Assembly: GCA_030611625.1 (NCBI GenBank)
Contig: JAUWPK010000032.1
Span: 1 to 14,290, forward strand
Length of the DNA stretch: 14,290 nucleotides
Direction: 5' to 3'
DNA from: Promethearchaeum sp.
Lineage (GTDB): Archaea; Asgardarchaeota; Lokiarchaeia; Sigyniarchaeales; Promethearchaeaceae
Made by a program: the position numbers and the translations under genes. Below are positions 7,257-14,000 of this stretch, one piece after another; the stretch's first letter is position 1, and every line of letters begins with the position of its first letter. The notes under the pieces were generated by a model, which had not been told where the DNA came from, made no database searches, and saw only the letters and a program-made list of their open reading frames with translations.

Positions 7257-7711
7257 ATGAATTGCCAAGCGATTTTAAAATCTTTTTTAGTTTCGGAAAA
7301 TGTTGAAGATTTTTTATTGTTAGATATTATCGGAAAGCTATCGGAATTTCAAAATTTAATTGTAGATTATAATATAAGATCGGAACGGAATTAAGTGGAG
7401 AATCTCGCTTCCCTCCTGAGAATTTGATCATAGAAAAAATTGTCAATAGAATGAAAATCGAGTTAAAAAACGGTTACGATATTTTACTTTAATTAATGAA
7501 ATATACAAGTGAAGTCCTGCATATATTATTAATCAATTCTGCTATTTAGAGTCATTACAAGTTGTTAGATTTTTTTTCTCTAATTTTGCAAATTTGCAAA
7601 AAGAATAAATATGAAGATTTACTACTATATTTTGAATGTGAATTTTTTCCAAAAATTGATCTTAAAATCCATCAAAAACCCTTTGAAGTGGTCTTTAGGA
7701 TCGATTTTTGA
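7257..7711 (+). pseudogene. Probable decayed protein gene upstream of the flavodoxin operon
   Basis: In the otherwise geneless 7068-7731 stretch, protein-like reading runs follow one another. ATG at 7257 gives 45 codons ('MNCQAILKSFLVSENVED' onward) to TAA 7392-7394. From 7373 the -1 frame stays open for 39 codons ('TELSGESRFPPENLIIEKI' within it) to TAA 7490-7492. The same frame then gives 18 codons to TAG 7547-7549 and 53 codons ('KKNKYEDLLLYFECEFF' within it) to TGA 7709-7711. One frameshift and two stops would thus break a gene of about 150 residues that ended 20 bases before the flavodoxin ATG. In sequence this AT-rich, a 53-codon open run is uncommon but not impossible. I do not recognise the family. 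A regulator for the downstream operon would be a natural guess but has no motif support. The first 45-codon run could instead be a real small protein. Confidence 0.35.
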
Positions 7712-7722
7712 AAATATAACAA

Positions 7723-7726
7723 GTGA
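7723..7726 (+). promoter_or_regulatory. Ribosome-binding site of the flavodoxin-like gene
   Basis: ACAAGTGA, with GTGA followed by five bases and ATG at 7732. GTGA is complementary to the archaeal 16S 3' end (UCACCUCC). It shows that the GTG at 7723 is part of the site, not the start codon. Confidence 0.65.
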
Positions 7727-7731
7727 AACCA

Positions 7732-8211
7732 ATGAAAAAAATCTGGATTATGCATGATACGCAACATGGAAATGGTAAAATCTTGGCAGAGATGCTGGCC
7801 AAAGAACTTCCATCCAACTATGACGTTTCGGTTGGGGATGTGAAAACAACACCAGCCATTAAGGTCGCCCAAGAGACCCCCCATCTCCTCATTTTGGGTG
7901 GAGCGATTCGAAAGTTCCAAGGTCCCAAAAGAACAAACAAATGGCTGAAAACACTATCTCACGAATTAACGATAACAAATACAACAATCCCCTACGGTGC
8001 TGGGACTCTCACGCACATGATGCCACCCGATGCCACTAACGGGTATAGAAAACGTTTCTTAAAAAACGTTGCCAAATCACCGACCATCACCTCCTGGTAT
8101 GGAGAATGTTTGTCGACACAAGTTAGAGGGATTAAGGGGCCAATTTTGGAGAGCGAATTCGAGAAACCCAAGCAATTTATCAAAGATATTGTGGCTTGGG
8201 CCCAATTATAG
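7732..8211 (+). CDS. Flavodoxin-like protein with an atypical phosphate loop
   Basis: A 159-residue protein of the flavodoxin size class. The N-terminal strand and FMN-phosphate-loop position read 'KKIWIMHDTQHGNGKILAE' (residues 2-20). Canonical loops read T/S-x-T-G-x-T; here the sequence is D-T-Q-H-G-N-G, so FMN binding is plausible but not certain. The second typical strand is 'PHLLILGGAIRKFQGP', and the C-terminal helix 'FEKPKQFIKDIVAWAQ' fits the family end. The ATG at 7732 is chosen because GTGA lies exactly five bases before it. The gene is clearly richer in G+C (about 45% by hand count of several lines) than its neighbours (about 28-33%), hinting at different origin or codon selection. 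It precedes the ABC ATPase by 31 bases and probably shares its transcript. An electron-transfer role linked to the transporter is only a guess. Confidence 0.7.
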   Translation: MKKIWIMHDTQHGNGKILAEMLAKELPSNYDVSVGDVKTTPAIKVAQETPHLLILGGAIRKFQGPKRTNKWLKTLSHELTITNTTIPYGAGTLTHMMPPDATNGYRKRFLKNVAKSPTITSWYGECLSTQVRGIKGPILESEFEKPKQFIKDIVAWAQL

Positions 8212-8233
8212 GAATATACTAAAAAAAAAACAA

Positions 8234-8237
8234 GTGA
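8234..8237 (+). promoter_or_regulatory. Ribosome-binding site of the ABC ATPase
   Basis: ACAAGTGA with five A before ATG at 8243. It settles the start, since the same frame is open far upstream inside the flavodoxin gene. Confidence 0.7.
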
Positions 8238-8242
8238 AAAAA

Positions 8243-9319
8243 ATGAGTAAAAATACAGAAAATTCTGATGTTTATGTTAGTTTTAGAAATGCAACAAAAA
8301 AATTCGGAAATTTTGCAGCCGTTTCAAATGTAAATCTTGATATTCACAAAGGTGAAATTTTGGGATTTTTAGGACCAAACGGCGCAGGAAAATCAACTAC
8401 AATGAAAATGATGGCTTACTTATTAAGACCCACTGAAGGAGAGGTATGGATACGTGGGAATGGTGAGTTAGAAAAGCTGACATCAAAAAACAAAGATTAT
8501 CTTTTAGATAATATTGGGTTTTTAATTGAAAATCCGTTCTTTTATGCCAACATGACACCTCGAGAAACCCTTTCTTATTTCGGTGAGTTAAAAGGGTATC
8601 CACACAGTAAAATTAAGCAGAGAGTAGAAGATATCGTAGAAATGGTTGGTTTGTCTGAGTGGATTGATAAAAAAATTGGAACCTTTTCAAAGGGAATGCG
8701 TCAAAAAATTGGTGTTATTTCTGCAATTGTGCATGATCCAGACATCATAGTTTTGGATGAACCACATACTGGTTTAGACCCTACTGCACGTAAAATGGTG
8801 CGAGAATTTATATTAAAGCTAAAAGATATGGGAAAAACCGTTTTCTTTAGCAGTCATTTACTGTACGAGGTTAGTGAAGTAGCTGATCGAGTAGCCATGA
8901 TATCTCATGGAGAAATTATTGCTTGTGATACATTGGAGAAGTTGGAATCAATGGCAAAGAAAAGTGAAATTCAATTGGAATTACTTGAAATCCCAGAAAA
9001 TGGGGCAGATGATATGGTAAAACGTTTAGATCCAATTATTGGGCCTCACACAGGATTGGAAAATAAATTAGATTACATTAGATTCAATCCAGATTCCGAA
9101 ATATTTGAGATACTCTTTAATGGAGACCCAAAAAAACAGGTAGAAATTTTCAAAGCATTATTTACTGCAGGGATAGATGTAGTAGAATTCTCAGTTCCTA
9201 AAGCAGGGTTATTAGAAGACCTCTATCTTAAATTTATGAGCGAATCGAAGGAGAATGGAGCCGAATTTCTACAAAAAAGAGAATTTGAACCAAAACAAAA
9301 AGGAGAAATTACAGTATAG
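8243..9319 (+). CDS. ABC-2-type transporter ATP-binding protein
   Basis: A 358-residue ATPase. Residues about 11-230 form the nucleotide-binding domain: Walker A GPNGAGKST (44-52), Q-loop region 'GFLIENPFFY' with Glu in place of the usual Gln, signature FSKGMRQKIG (148-157; LSGGQ variant), Walker B IIVLDEP with catalytic Glu173, D-loop GLDP and switch His205 (SSHLL). About 130 further residues form a C-terminal extension, as in CcmA/NatA/bacitracin-type exporters of the DrrA group. The permease follows immediately, so the pair forms a cytoplasmic ATPase-membrane exporter complex. The substrate is unknown: lipids, peptides, antibiotics and Na+ are all known for the group. The start is fixed by GTGA-N5-ATG at 8234-8245. 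The stop TAG at 9317-9319 overlaps the next ribosome-binding site, implying translational coupling. Confidence 0.92.
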   Translation: MSKNTENSDVYVSFRNATKKFGNFAAVSNVNLDIHKGEILGFLGPNGAGKSTTMKMMAYLLRPTEGEVWIRGNGELEKLTSKNKDYLLDNIGFLIENPFFYANMTPRETLSYFGELKGYPHSKIKQRVEDIVEMVGLSEWIDKKIGTFSKGMRQKIGVISAIVHDPDIIVLDEPHTGLDPTARKMVREFILKLKDMGKTVFFSSHLLYEVSEVADRVAMISHGEIIACDTLEKLESMAKKSEIQLELLEIPENGADDMVKRLDPIIGPHTGLENKLDYIRFNPDSEIFEILFNGDPKKQVEIFKALFTAGIDVVEFSVPKAGLLEDLYLKFMSESKENGAEFLQKREFEPKQKGEITV

Positions 9320-9323
9320 GTGA
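9319..9323 (+). promoter_or_regulatory. Ribosome-binding site of the permease, overlapping the ATPase stop
   Basis: GGTGA beginning at the last base of the TAG stop, then five A before ATG at 9329. The overlap suggests that ribosomes finishing the ATPase help start the permease, keeping the two subunits balanced. Confidence 0.7.
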
Positions 9324-9328
9324 AAAAA

Positions 9329-10231
9329 ATGGCAGAATTACAAACACAAACACAGGCTCAAGCAGATAATATGATCCTAACTGAGCAGAGGACAAAAATT
9401 GGGACAAAAAGGAGCTATTTACAAATCGAGAAAACAATCAAATATGATTTTTTAAGAAATGGAATGAAATTTATCTCAATGTTAATAATGAGTTTCCTAA
9501 TTTTTGCTCTTTTCCTGATTATTGAAATAATAGATGAAAGTAATGGAGCAATTGTTCCAACAGACCCAGCAGACTATTTTGAAGGATATTTAATGATGAT
9601 CTCCTTTATCATTCTAATCGTTGCATCAACATTTGGAGGGTCAATGATAGCTGAAGATTTTGAGAAACAAACAGGGAATTTATTGTTTCCAAAAATTACA
9701 AAAGATAGATTATTATTTGGACGTTTTATTGCACGCTATAGTTATTCAGCCATATCAGTAACATTTTATTATATATTAGTGGCAATAGCAACAGTCTTAA
9801 AATACAATGCAATCCCTAAATTTGTCTGGGGATCTTTGGGTTGGGCGCTCTTGTATACATTTGCATTGCTAAGTTTTGTTACATTTTTCAGTGCAATCAT
9901 GAAACGCTCCTCATCAGCAACAATATACAGTATTTTGATAGTTTTAATAGTATTTCAACTTTTGACGATGATTTTGATGGTAACCGGAGTCACAATTGAA
10001 CCATTCTTTATGTTAACATACTATTCAAATATTATAACAAGCTGGTTTCATATGCCTGAAGAAAGGTATATGGAACTTCCATTCCATCGGGGTCCAGAAG
10101 GTATTAGTGAGAATACATTTTATTCATGGATAACTCCAAGTGCGACCGGAGCAGTTATCGGGATGCTTGTTTGGTCTGTAATTACCTTAACAATTGCGTA
10201 CTTAGTGTTTAGAAGAAGACAGAACAAATAA
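9329..10231 (+). CDS. ABC-2-type transporter permease
   Basis: A 300-residue integral membrane protein with six predicted helices: about residues 47-66, 88-105, 139-160, 168-190, 199-220 and 273-293. A cytoplasmic N-terminus of about 45 residues comes first, and the protein ends 'FRRRQNK'. The conserved ABC-2 feature after helix 2 is visible: 'GGSMIAEDFEKQTGNLLF' resembles the G-x-x-x-I-x-x-E-x-x-x-G-T element that contacts the ATPase. A polar loop of about 50 residues lies between helices 5 and 6, outside the cell. It is encoded directly after the ATPase and coupled to it. The start at ATG 9329 rather than GTG 9320 is supported by the GGTGA-N5 spacing. T tracts after the stop close the operon. 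Confidence 0.88.
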   Translation: MAELQTQTQAQADNMILTEQRTKIGTKRSYLQIEKTIKYDFLRNGMKFISMLIMSFLIFALFLIIEIIDESNGAIVPTDPADYFEGYLMMISFIILIVASTFGGSMIAEDFEKQTGNLLFPKITKDRLLFGRFIARYSYSAISVTFYYILVAIATVLKYNAIPKFVWGSLGWALLYTFALLSFVTFFSAIMKRSSSATIYSILIVLIVFQLLTMILMVTGVTIEPFFMLTYYSNIITSWFHMPEERYMELPFHRGPEGISENTFYSWITPSATGAVIGMLVWSVITLTIAYLVFRRRQNK

Positions 10232-10246
10232 TTTGATATATAAATC

Positions 10247-10285
10247 TTTTTTTTTTTCAATCAATTAATTAAAAAAATTTTTTTT
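10247..10285 (+). terminator. Terminator of the flavodoxin-ABC operon (T11 and T8 tracts)
   Basis: T11 at 10247-10257 and T8 at 10278-10285, the second preceded by A7 so that it could also pair as a short A/T stem. Placed 15 bases after the permease stop, they fit an archaeal oligo-T terminator. Confidence 0.55.
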
Positions 10286-10306
10286 AAAACTTAACAATGA
10301 TTCCTT

Positions 10307-11179
10307 ATGCAAACCAATAAAAAATCTTCAACATTTTCCGAAACTAAAAAAGATTTTAGAATTGCTTGGCAATCTTTGAAAGATAACTTTAAAGCATTTC
10401 TGGTAACAGAAATATTTGCAGTTTTAGCATTTATCATAACGTTAATTGTTTTAGGTTCAATTTTGATAGTGATTGTTTCATTAATCCCCTCAGTTTCGTT
10501 GAGTGATTTTTTTGGTAGATTTTCAGATAATATAGGAATTTCTGGAATATTTCGAATGTTAATTGGTTTAATTGCTTTTGCAATATTTTTTGCGTTTTTA
10601 AATTGCCAACATGGCTTAGCTTATAATATAATGTCATCAGGAGAAATGTTTGCTGAATTCAAGAATTCATTTACGTATTTTAAACGATTCTGGTGGCAAT
10701 ATCCATTATTAACATTTGCATTATTCATAATAAATGGTATAGTTTCAGGAGGGATTCGGATAGAAGGTTCAGGTCCAGGTCCAATATTTCATGATATTAC
10801 ATTTGATTTTATTCAAATAGTTTTAACTTTTGGAAGGATAATTCTATTTTTTATTTCGTTTATCTTATTTATCCATACTTTTCCGAGCTTGACCTCCCAA
10901 GAAAAATTCAAACGGAGTTTCATTGAAAGTTTTAGAATAATAAAGAGTAATCCTAAAAGAATAATATCAACATGGGGAACGTATTTCCTGATTTTTATAG
11001 TTCCAATAATTGCCTTAGGGATTTTAGCGGAAATTTATGGTTTTATATTTTTATATATTTTATTTGGAATCGATTTTATCCTTATAACTATTTTCGGATT
11101 TCCAATGTTGGCATTAATTGCACGTGGAATTTATAATAATGTAGAATTTCAAAGATTTAAACCAGATTTAAAAGAATAA
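10307..11179 (+). CDS. Polytopic membrane protein of unknown function
   Basis: A 290-residue protein with five to six hydrophobic segments: about residues 29-57, 83-103, 132-150, 168-192 and a long one near 222-270 that may be two helices. Amphipathic charged stretches lie between, such as 'FSETKKDFRIAWQSLKDNFK' at the start. Helix-loop layouts of this kind, with a leading helix ending in 'NF' and 'W/F-x-x-F' segments, occur in DUF4013/DUF7847-like archaeal membrane proteins, but no family can be named safely. The ATG at 10307 is chosen because the only nearby earlier ATG (10297) stops after seven codons. No Shine-Dalgarno precedes it, unlike the genes on either side. It lies 32 bases before the winged-helix regulator and probably shares its transcript. 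It could be a separate efflux or sensing component. Confidence 0.65.
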   Translation: MQTNKKSSTFSETKKDFRIAWQSLKDNFKAFLVTEIFAVLAFIITLIVLGSILIVIVSLIPSVSLSDFFGRFSDNIGISGIFRMLIGLIAFAIFFAFLNCQHGLAYNIMSSGEMFAEFKNSFTYFKRFWWQYPLLTFALFIINGIVSGGIRIEGSGPGPIFHDITFDFIQIVLTFGRIILFFISFILFIHTFPSLTSQEKFKRSFIESFRIIKSNPKRIISTWGTYFLIFIVPIIALGILAEIYGFIFLYILFGIDFILITIFGFPMLALIARGIYNNVEFQRFKPDLKE

Positions 11180-11204
11180 AAAGAAAGAATTTAATAAAAA
11201 AAGT

Positions 11205-11209
11205 GGTGA
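11205..11209 (+). promoter_or_regulatory. Ribosome-binding site of the winged-helix regulator
   Basis: GGTGA only two bases before ATG at 11212, closer than the five-base spacing of its relatives in this window. In-frame GTG codons at 11203 and 11206 are part of the site or weak alternative starts. Confidence 0.5.
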
Positions 11210-11211
11210 AA

Positions 11212-11544
11212 ATGAGTAAAAATACAAATATCAACTCGACAGAAAAACAAGAAATTCAAGAGATTAAAGATGAAATAATCATCACAGATAGTTCTCTTGT
11301 TTTAATTGTTTTGCATGATAAAAAAAAGTTGATTTTGGAACAATTACTCGAAAAAGATATGACAATTCAAGATTTACGTCAATCTATTGGATTAAATCCT
11401 GGCACAATAAAACGCCATTTAGATGATCTGAAAAAAAATAATCTTGTTTTTGAAAGCCGAATAGAAAAAAATGATTATAACATTACAATGAAATACTACC
11501 GTGCAGTTGCACGATCTTTTAAAATTAGAGTTCAGATCCAATAA
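11212..11544 (+). CDS. ArsR-like winged helix-turn-helix regulator
   Basis: A 110-residue protein. After a polar N-terminal tail (about 25 residues) comes a winged-helix domain, about residues 28-105. Helix pairs 'KKLILEQLLEKDMTIQDLR' and 'LNPGTIKRHLDDLKKNNLV' form the helix-turn-helix, the latter being the recognition helix. The wing 'VFESRIEKNDYNITMKYYRA' follows, with the K-Y-Y-R-A end common in archaeal ArsR/HTH_20 proteins. There are no cysteines for metal sensing, so an arsenic or metal role is unlikely and the signal is unknown. It probably binds DNA as a dimer and may regulate its own membrane-protein neighbour or the upstream ABC operon (inference from position). The start ATG at 11212 follows GGTGA, and its first five codons nearly match those of the ABC ATPase. 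Confidence 0.75.
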   Translation: MSKNTNINSTEKQEIQEIKDEIIITDSSLVLIVLHDKKKLILEQLLEKDMTIQDLRQSIGLNPGTIKRHLDDLKKNNLVFESRIEKNDYNITMKYYRAVARSFKIRVQIQ

Positions 11545-11711
11545 TTATAATAAAAAATTAACAAGATTTTTTGTATATCGTATAAAATTTTAAACTTTTA
11601 ACATTATTCCTTGATTTTAAATATTTTTCTTTTCTGCAATATCGTTTGAATTAACCATATTTATTTAATCTTAAAATATTTCAATCTAAAATTTTAAATA
11701 TCTAAAATTCT

Positions 11712-11720
11712 TTTATATAT
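11712..11720 (+). promoter_or_regulatory. Candidate TATA box for the beta-helix gene
   Basis: TTTATATAT in the AT-rich 11545-11802 gap, about 85 bases before the coding start, leaving a leader of about 60 bases that includes the GTGA site. Several other A/T matches exist nearby. I see no other clear element in this gap. Confidence 0.3.
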
Positions 11721-11793
11721 TTAACTTAAAATCTTTGTAAATATATTTTGTTTTTGTGCAATAATAAAAATATAATTACAATACATAAAACAA

Positions 11794-11797
11794 GTGA
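11794..11797 (+). promoter_or_regulatory. Ribosome-binding site of the beta-helix gene
   Basis: ACAAGTGA, with GTGA five bases before ATG at 11803. The same eight bases precede the flavodoxin and ABC ATPase starts. Confidence 0.65.
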
Positions 11798-11802
11798 ATA
11801 AA

Positions 11803-12999
11803 ATGAACAAAAATACGAAGAATGCAGTAAGATTGTCTGTTTTTCTCAGTTTAACTTTTATTCTGTTAATTTCTGCAATAAATTTAGATAATGATAAATT
11901 GATATATAAAAATGCTTATGAAATTGACTCAAATACTGAAATTAAAACAGCAATTTCGTCAGATTTTACAGAATCATTAATCATCGATGCCTTTGAAACC
12001 GGAATTGATGCAAAAAATTGGACAAAAGCAATAAATGACGGTTGGGTTACAGGAGAAGGAACGATAGAAAACCCATATCTTATTGACAATCTATTTGTTG
12101 ACACAAATAATATTGGAACGGCGCTTTCAATTCGAAATTCAAAATTTGATTACTTCACAATCAACAACTCGATTCTTGTTGGAGGCCCAGATTATAGCGG
12201 ATTGGAGTTATATAATACAAACAATGGAACTGTAGAAAATTCTACTTTTAAATCGAATAAATATGGAATTAATTTGCAAGGAGGATCTATGCAAAACTCG
12301 ATTTCTAAAAATACAATAAATGAAAATTCTTATGGGATTTACCTCAGCACTATGAGTATGGGAAATTCAATAATGGGAAATGGAATTATAGATAATTCAG
12401 TAGGCGGGATTTTCGCTGAAACAACTTCGAGCATGAACATTATTGTTATGAATTATTTTCTGCAAAATGGTATACAAGCAGAAGATAATAGTTCAACAGG
12501 AAATATTTGGAATTCCACCATGTTTGGTAATTTTTGGGATGATTATTCTGGGATTGATAATGATACGGACTCAGTTGGTGATGACCCATATACAACTAAT
12601 GATGATGTTAAGGATTTCAAACCGATCTTTAACTATGACCCTATGATAATGCCATCAATGAATCAGTCTAATGTGGTAGGATCAGTCGATAATTTCATTA
12701 ATTGGACGGTAATGGATATGTTCTATTTTAATGCTAGTTATGAAATTTACAGAAACGGAGATTTAATTGAAGTAGAAAATAGCTGGAATCCGCAAGAGAT
12801 AGAAATTAGCATTGATTCTCTGGAAGTAGGGCCTTATAACTTTACTTTGAAAGTCTATGATGGCCTGGGAGGAGTAAGTTCAAATCAAATAGATATATAT
12901 ATCATAAACTCAAATACTGGCTTGATTATTTTTATAAGTGTATTTGGTGTGCTCTTCTTGGGAATAATTACCATTGTAATCATTCGTAAAAGGAAGTAA
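11803..12999 (+). CDS. Cell-surface right-handed beta-helix (NosD-like) protein with Ig-like domain and C-terminal anchor
   Basis: A 398-residue exported protein. It has a signal peptide (about residues 8-27), then 'INDGWVTGEGTIENPYLID' (78-96), the usual lead-in to NosD-type repeats. The parallel beta-helix spans about 97-245, with rungs such as 'NNGTVENSTFKSNKYGINL' and 'NENSYGIYL'. A module follows at 242-263, 'GNFWDDYSG' and 'DNDTDSVGDDPY', whose Asp/Asn spacing may bind Ca2+. About 290-367 look like an Ig/cadherin-type beta domain ('YEIYRNGD', 'YNFTLKVYDGLGG'). A terminal helix (374-394) ends in RKRK. The protein should sit outside the membrane, perhaps as an adhesin or glycan-binding surface protein; an enzymatic role is not shown. 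Many N-x-S/T sites suggest glycosylation. Such proteins are common in Asgard genomes (family knowledge). ATG 11803 is preferred over GTG 11794. Confidence 0.82.
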   Translation: MNKNTKNAVRLSVFLSLTFILLISAINLDNDKLIYKNAYEIDSNTEIKTAISSDFTESLIIDAFETGIDAKNWTKAINDGWVTGEGTIENPYLIDNLFVDTNNIGTALSIRNSKFDYFTINNSILVGGPDYSGLELYNTNNGTVENSTFKSNKYGINLQGGSMQNSISKNTINENSYGIYLSTMSMGNSIMGNGIIDNSVGGIFAETTSSMNIIVMNYFLQNGIQAEDNSSTGNIWNSTMFGNFWDDYSGIDNDTDSVGDDPYTTNDDVKDFKPIFNYDPMIMPSMNQSNVVGSVDNFINWTVMDMFYFNASYEIYRNGDLIEVENSWNPQEIEISIDSLEVGPYNFTLKVYDGLGGVSSNQIDIYIINSNTGLIIFISVFGVLFLGIITIVIIRKRK

Positions 13000-13123
13000 T
13001 TTGAAGTTGATTTTAAACGAATGCCTTTTTTTCTATTTTCAAATTTTTTTTTCTAATTTATTTGTCATTTGTAATCTAAATCTTGAAAAGTCCACTTTTT
13101 AGCAACTTAGTGTGGATGAAGAT

Positions 13124-13876
13124 TTATTTTACACGATATATACCAAACATCCACACCAAAATTGCGATAAAATATACCCATTCCCAAAAAGGAACTATAC
13201 TATCATCAATAAAGTATGTGATTATCATCATTAAAAATGATACATTAAAAATTGAATAATAAATTCCAATCACAATAAAATTGGGCATCTTTGAGTTAAT
13301 TTTATATTTCCTTTGCTTTTTTATTTGTAAAATAAACAGGATTAAATCAAGATTAGCTTTAATAAAAATCCCAATAAAACATATTCCTGCGAAAACTAAA
13401 TGTGGTGCTCTGAAATCGAGTGGGAAAATTCCAACTAAACTCAATGAAATTGAACAAACAATCCCAAGGGCTGTTGAAATTGTCGAAAAAACAACTGAAA
13501 GAGATTTTAAAATGTGATAAAGATATAAGAAATGTGGAATGGTTAAAATTCCTAAAATGATCATTCCCAAATTCCAAAGTTTAGCGCCAAAGGGGTTTAG
13601 AAATGTACTACCTTGATCGCTTATTGTGTTCCGAAAAATTGAATAAGAATCAGGAAATACTATTTGAGCGTATACACTAATAGCAAAAAATATAGCAACA
13701 ATGAAGAGTAAATAATTTCTTGTATGTTTATTTGACGCTTTTCCTTTCATAACCTCAAGTGGTACTCGCAAATATCCAAGTCTCTGAAGAATTTCACTTC
13801 TTTCAGCACTTGAAAAGGATATGCGCGATAACAAAATTTCCTTGGTGTTTTGAATTTTATATCTAAGCGTTTCCAT
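13124..13876 (-). CDS. DUF998-like integral membrane protein
   Basis: A 250-residue protein with six predicted membrane segments. The region after helix 1, 'YSIFRNTISDQGSTFLNPFG', matches the DUF998 pattern of an [FY]-x-x-[ST]-I-S-[DE]-x-G loop followed by N-P. A later 'GIFPLDFRAPHLVFAG' matches the family's 'G-x-[FY]-P-x-x-x-x-x-x-H' element with its conserved His. DUF998 proteins have no established function. The protein is longer than the usual 200 or so residues because of about 50 polar residues before helix 1. Met43 (ATG at 13748-13750) is an alternative start that would trim most of this. Neither start has a well-spaced Shine-Dalgarno. The gene converges on the beta-helix gene and lies 124 bases after the end of the kinase gene, with a tandem repeat in the gap. 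Confidence 0.7.
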   Translation of the reverse strand: METLRYKIQNTKEILLSRISFSSAERSEILQRLGYLRVPLEVMKGKASNKHTRNYLLFIVAIFFAISVYAQIVFPDSYSIFRNTISDQGSTFLNPFGAKLWNLGMIILGILTIPHFLYLYHILKSLSVVFSTISTALGIVCSISLSLVGIFPLDFRAPHLVFAGICFIGIFIKANLDLILFILQIKKQRKYKINSKMPNFIVIGIYYSIFNVSFLMMIITYFIDDSIVPFWEWVYFIAILVWMFGIYRVK

Positions 13877-13950
13877 TTCTATTTCTAATAAAGAAAAAAT
13901 AATACTGCTATCTAAACGTTGAAGAGACCATTTTTTGGCAGATAATTAAC

Positions 13951-13982
13951 TGATCATTTGAATAATTGATCATTTGAATAAT
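13951..13982. repeat. Perfect 16-bp tandem repeat containing TGATCA
   Basis: TGATCATTTGAATAAT occurs twice back to back (13951-13966 and 13967-13982). Each copy begins with the palindrome TGATCA, so palindromes are spaced 16 bases apart. It sits between the kinase stop and the DUF998 start, both on the minus strand, where an operator or a recent slippage duplication would both make sense. Confidence 0.85.
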
Positions 13983-14000
13983 CATAATAGATTTGATATG

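Noticed and set aside
7503..7511. Another ACAAGTGA resembling the start cassette inside the decayed gene.
   Set aside because: No ATG or GTG start follows at the right distance, so it is taken as a chance match.
7723..7731. GTG start of the flavodoxin-like gene, and likewise GTG starts at 9320, 11203 and 11794.
   Set aside because: Each GTG belongs to a GTGA or GGTGA ribosome-binding site placed two to five bases before an in-frame ATG that fits better.
8069..8242. A longer N-terminus for the ABC ATPase, in frame from 8069.
   Set aside because: It lies inside the flavodoxin gene in another frame, encodes no ABC sequence, and GTGA-N5-ATG at 8234-8245 marks the real start.
11545..11802. Repeated AAATAT/TTTAAAT words in the gap before the beta-helix gene, considered as an operator array or CRISPR-like repeat.
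   Set aside because: Spacing is irregular and copies are short and degenerate, as expected for sequence of this base composition. No CRISPR array or tRNA is seen anywhere in the window.
13090..13118. Short inverted repeat TCCAC ... GTGGA in the convergent gap before the DUF998 stop.
   Set aside because: A five-base stem with a long loop in AT-rich DNA is expected by chance; not listed as a terminator hairpin.
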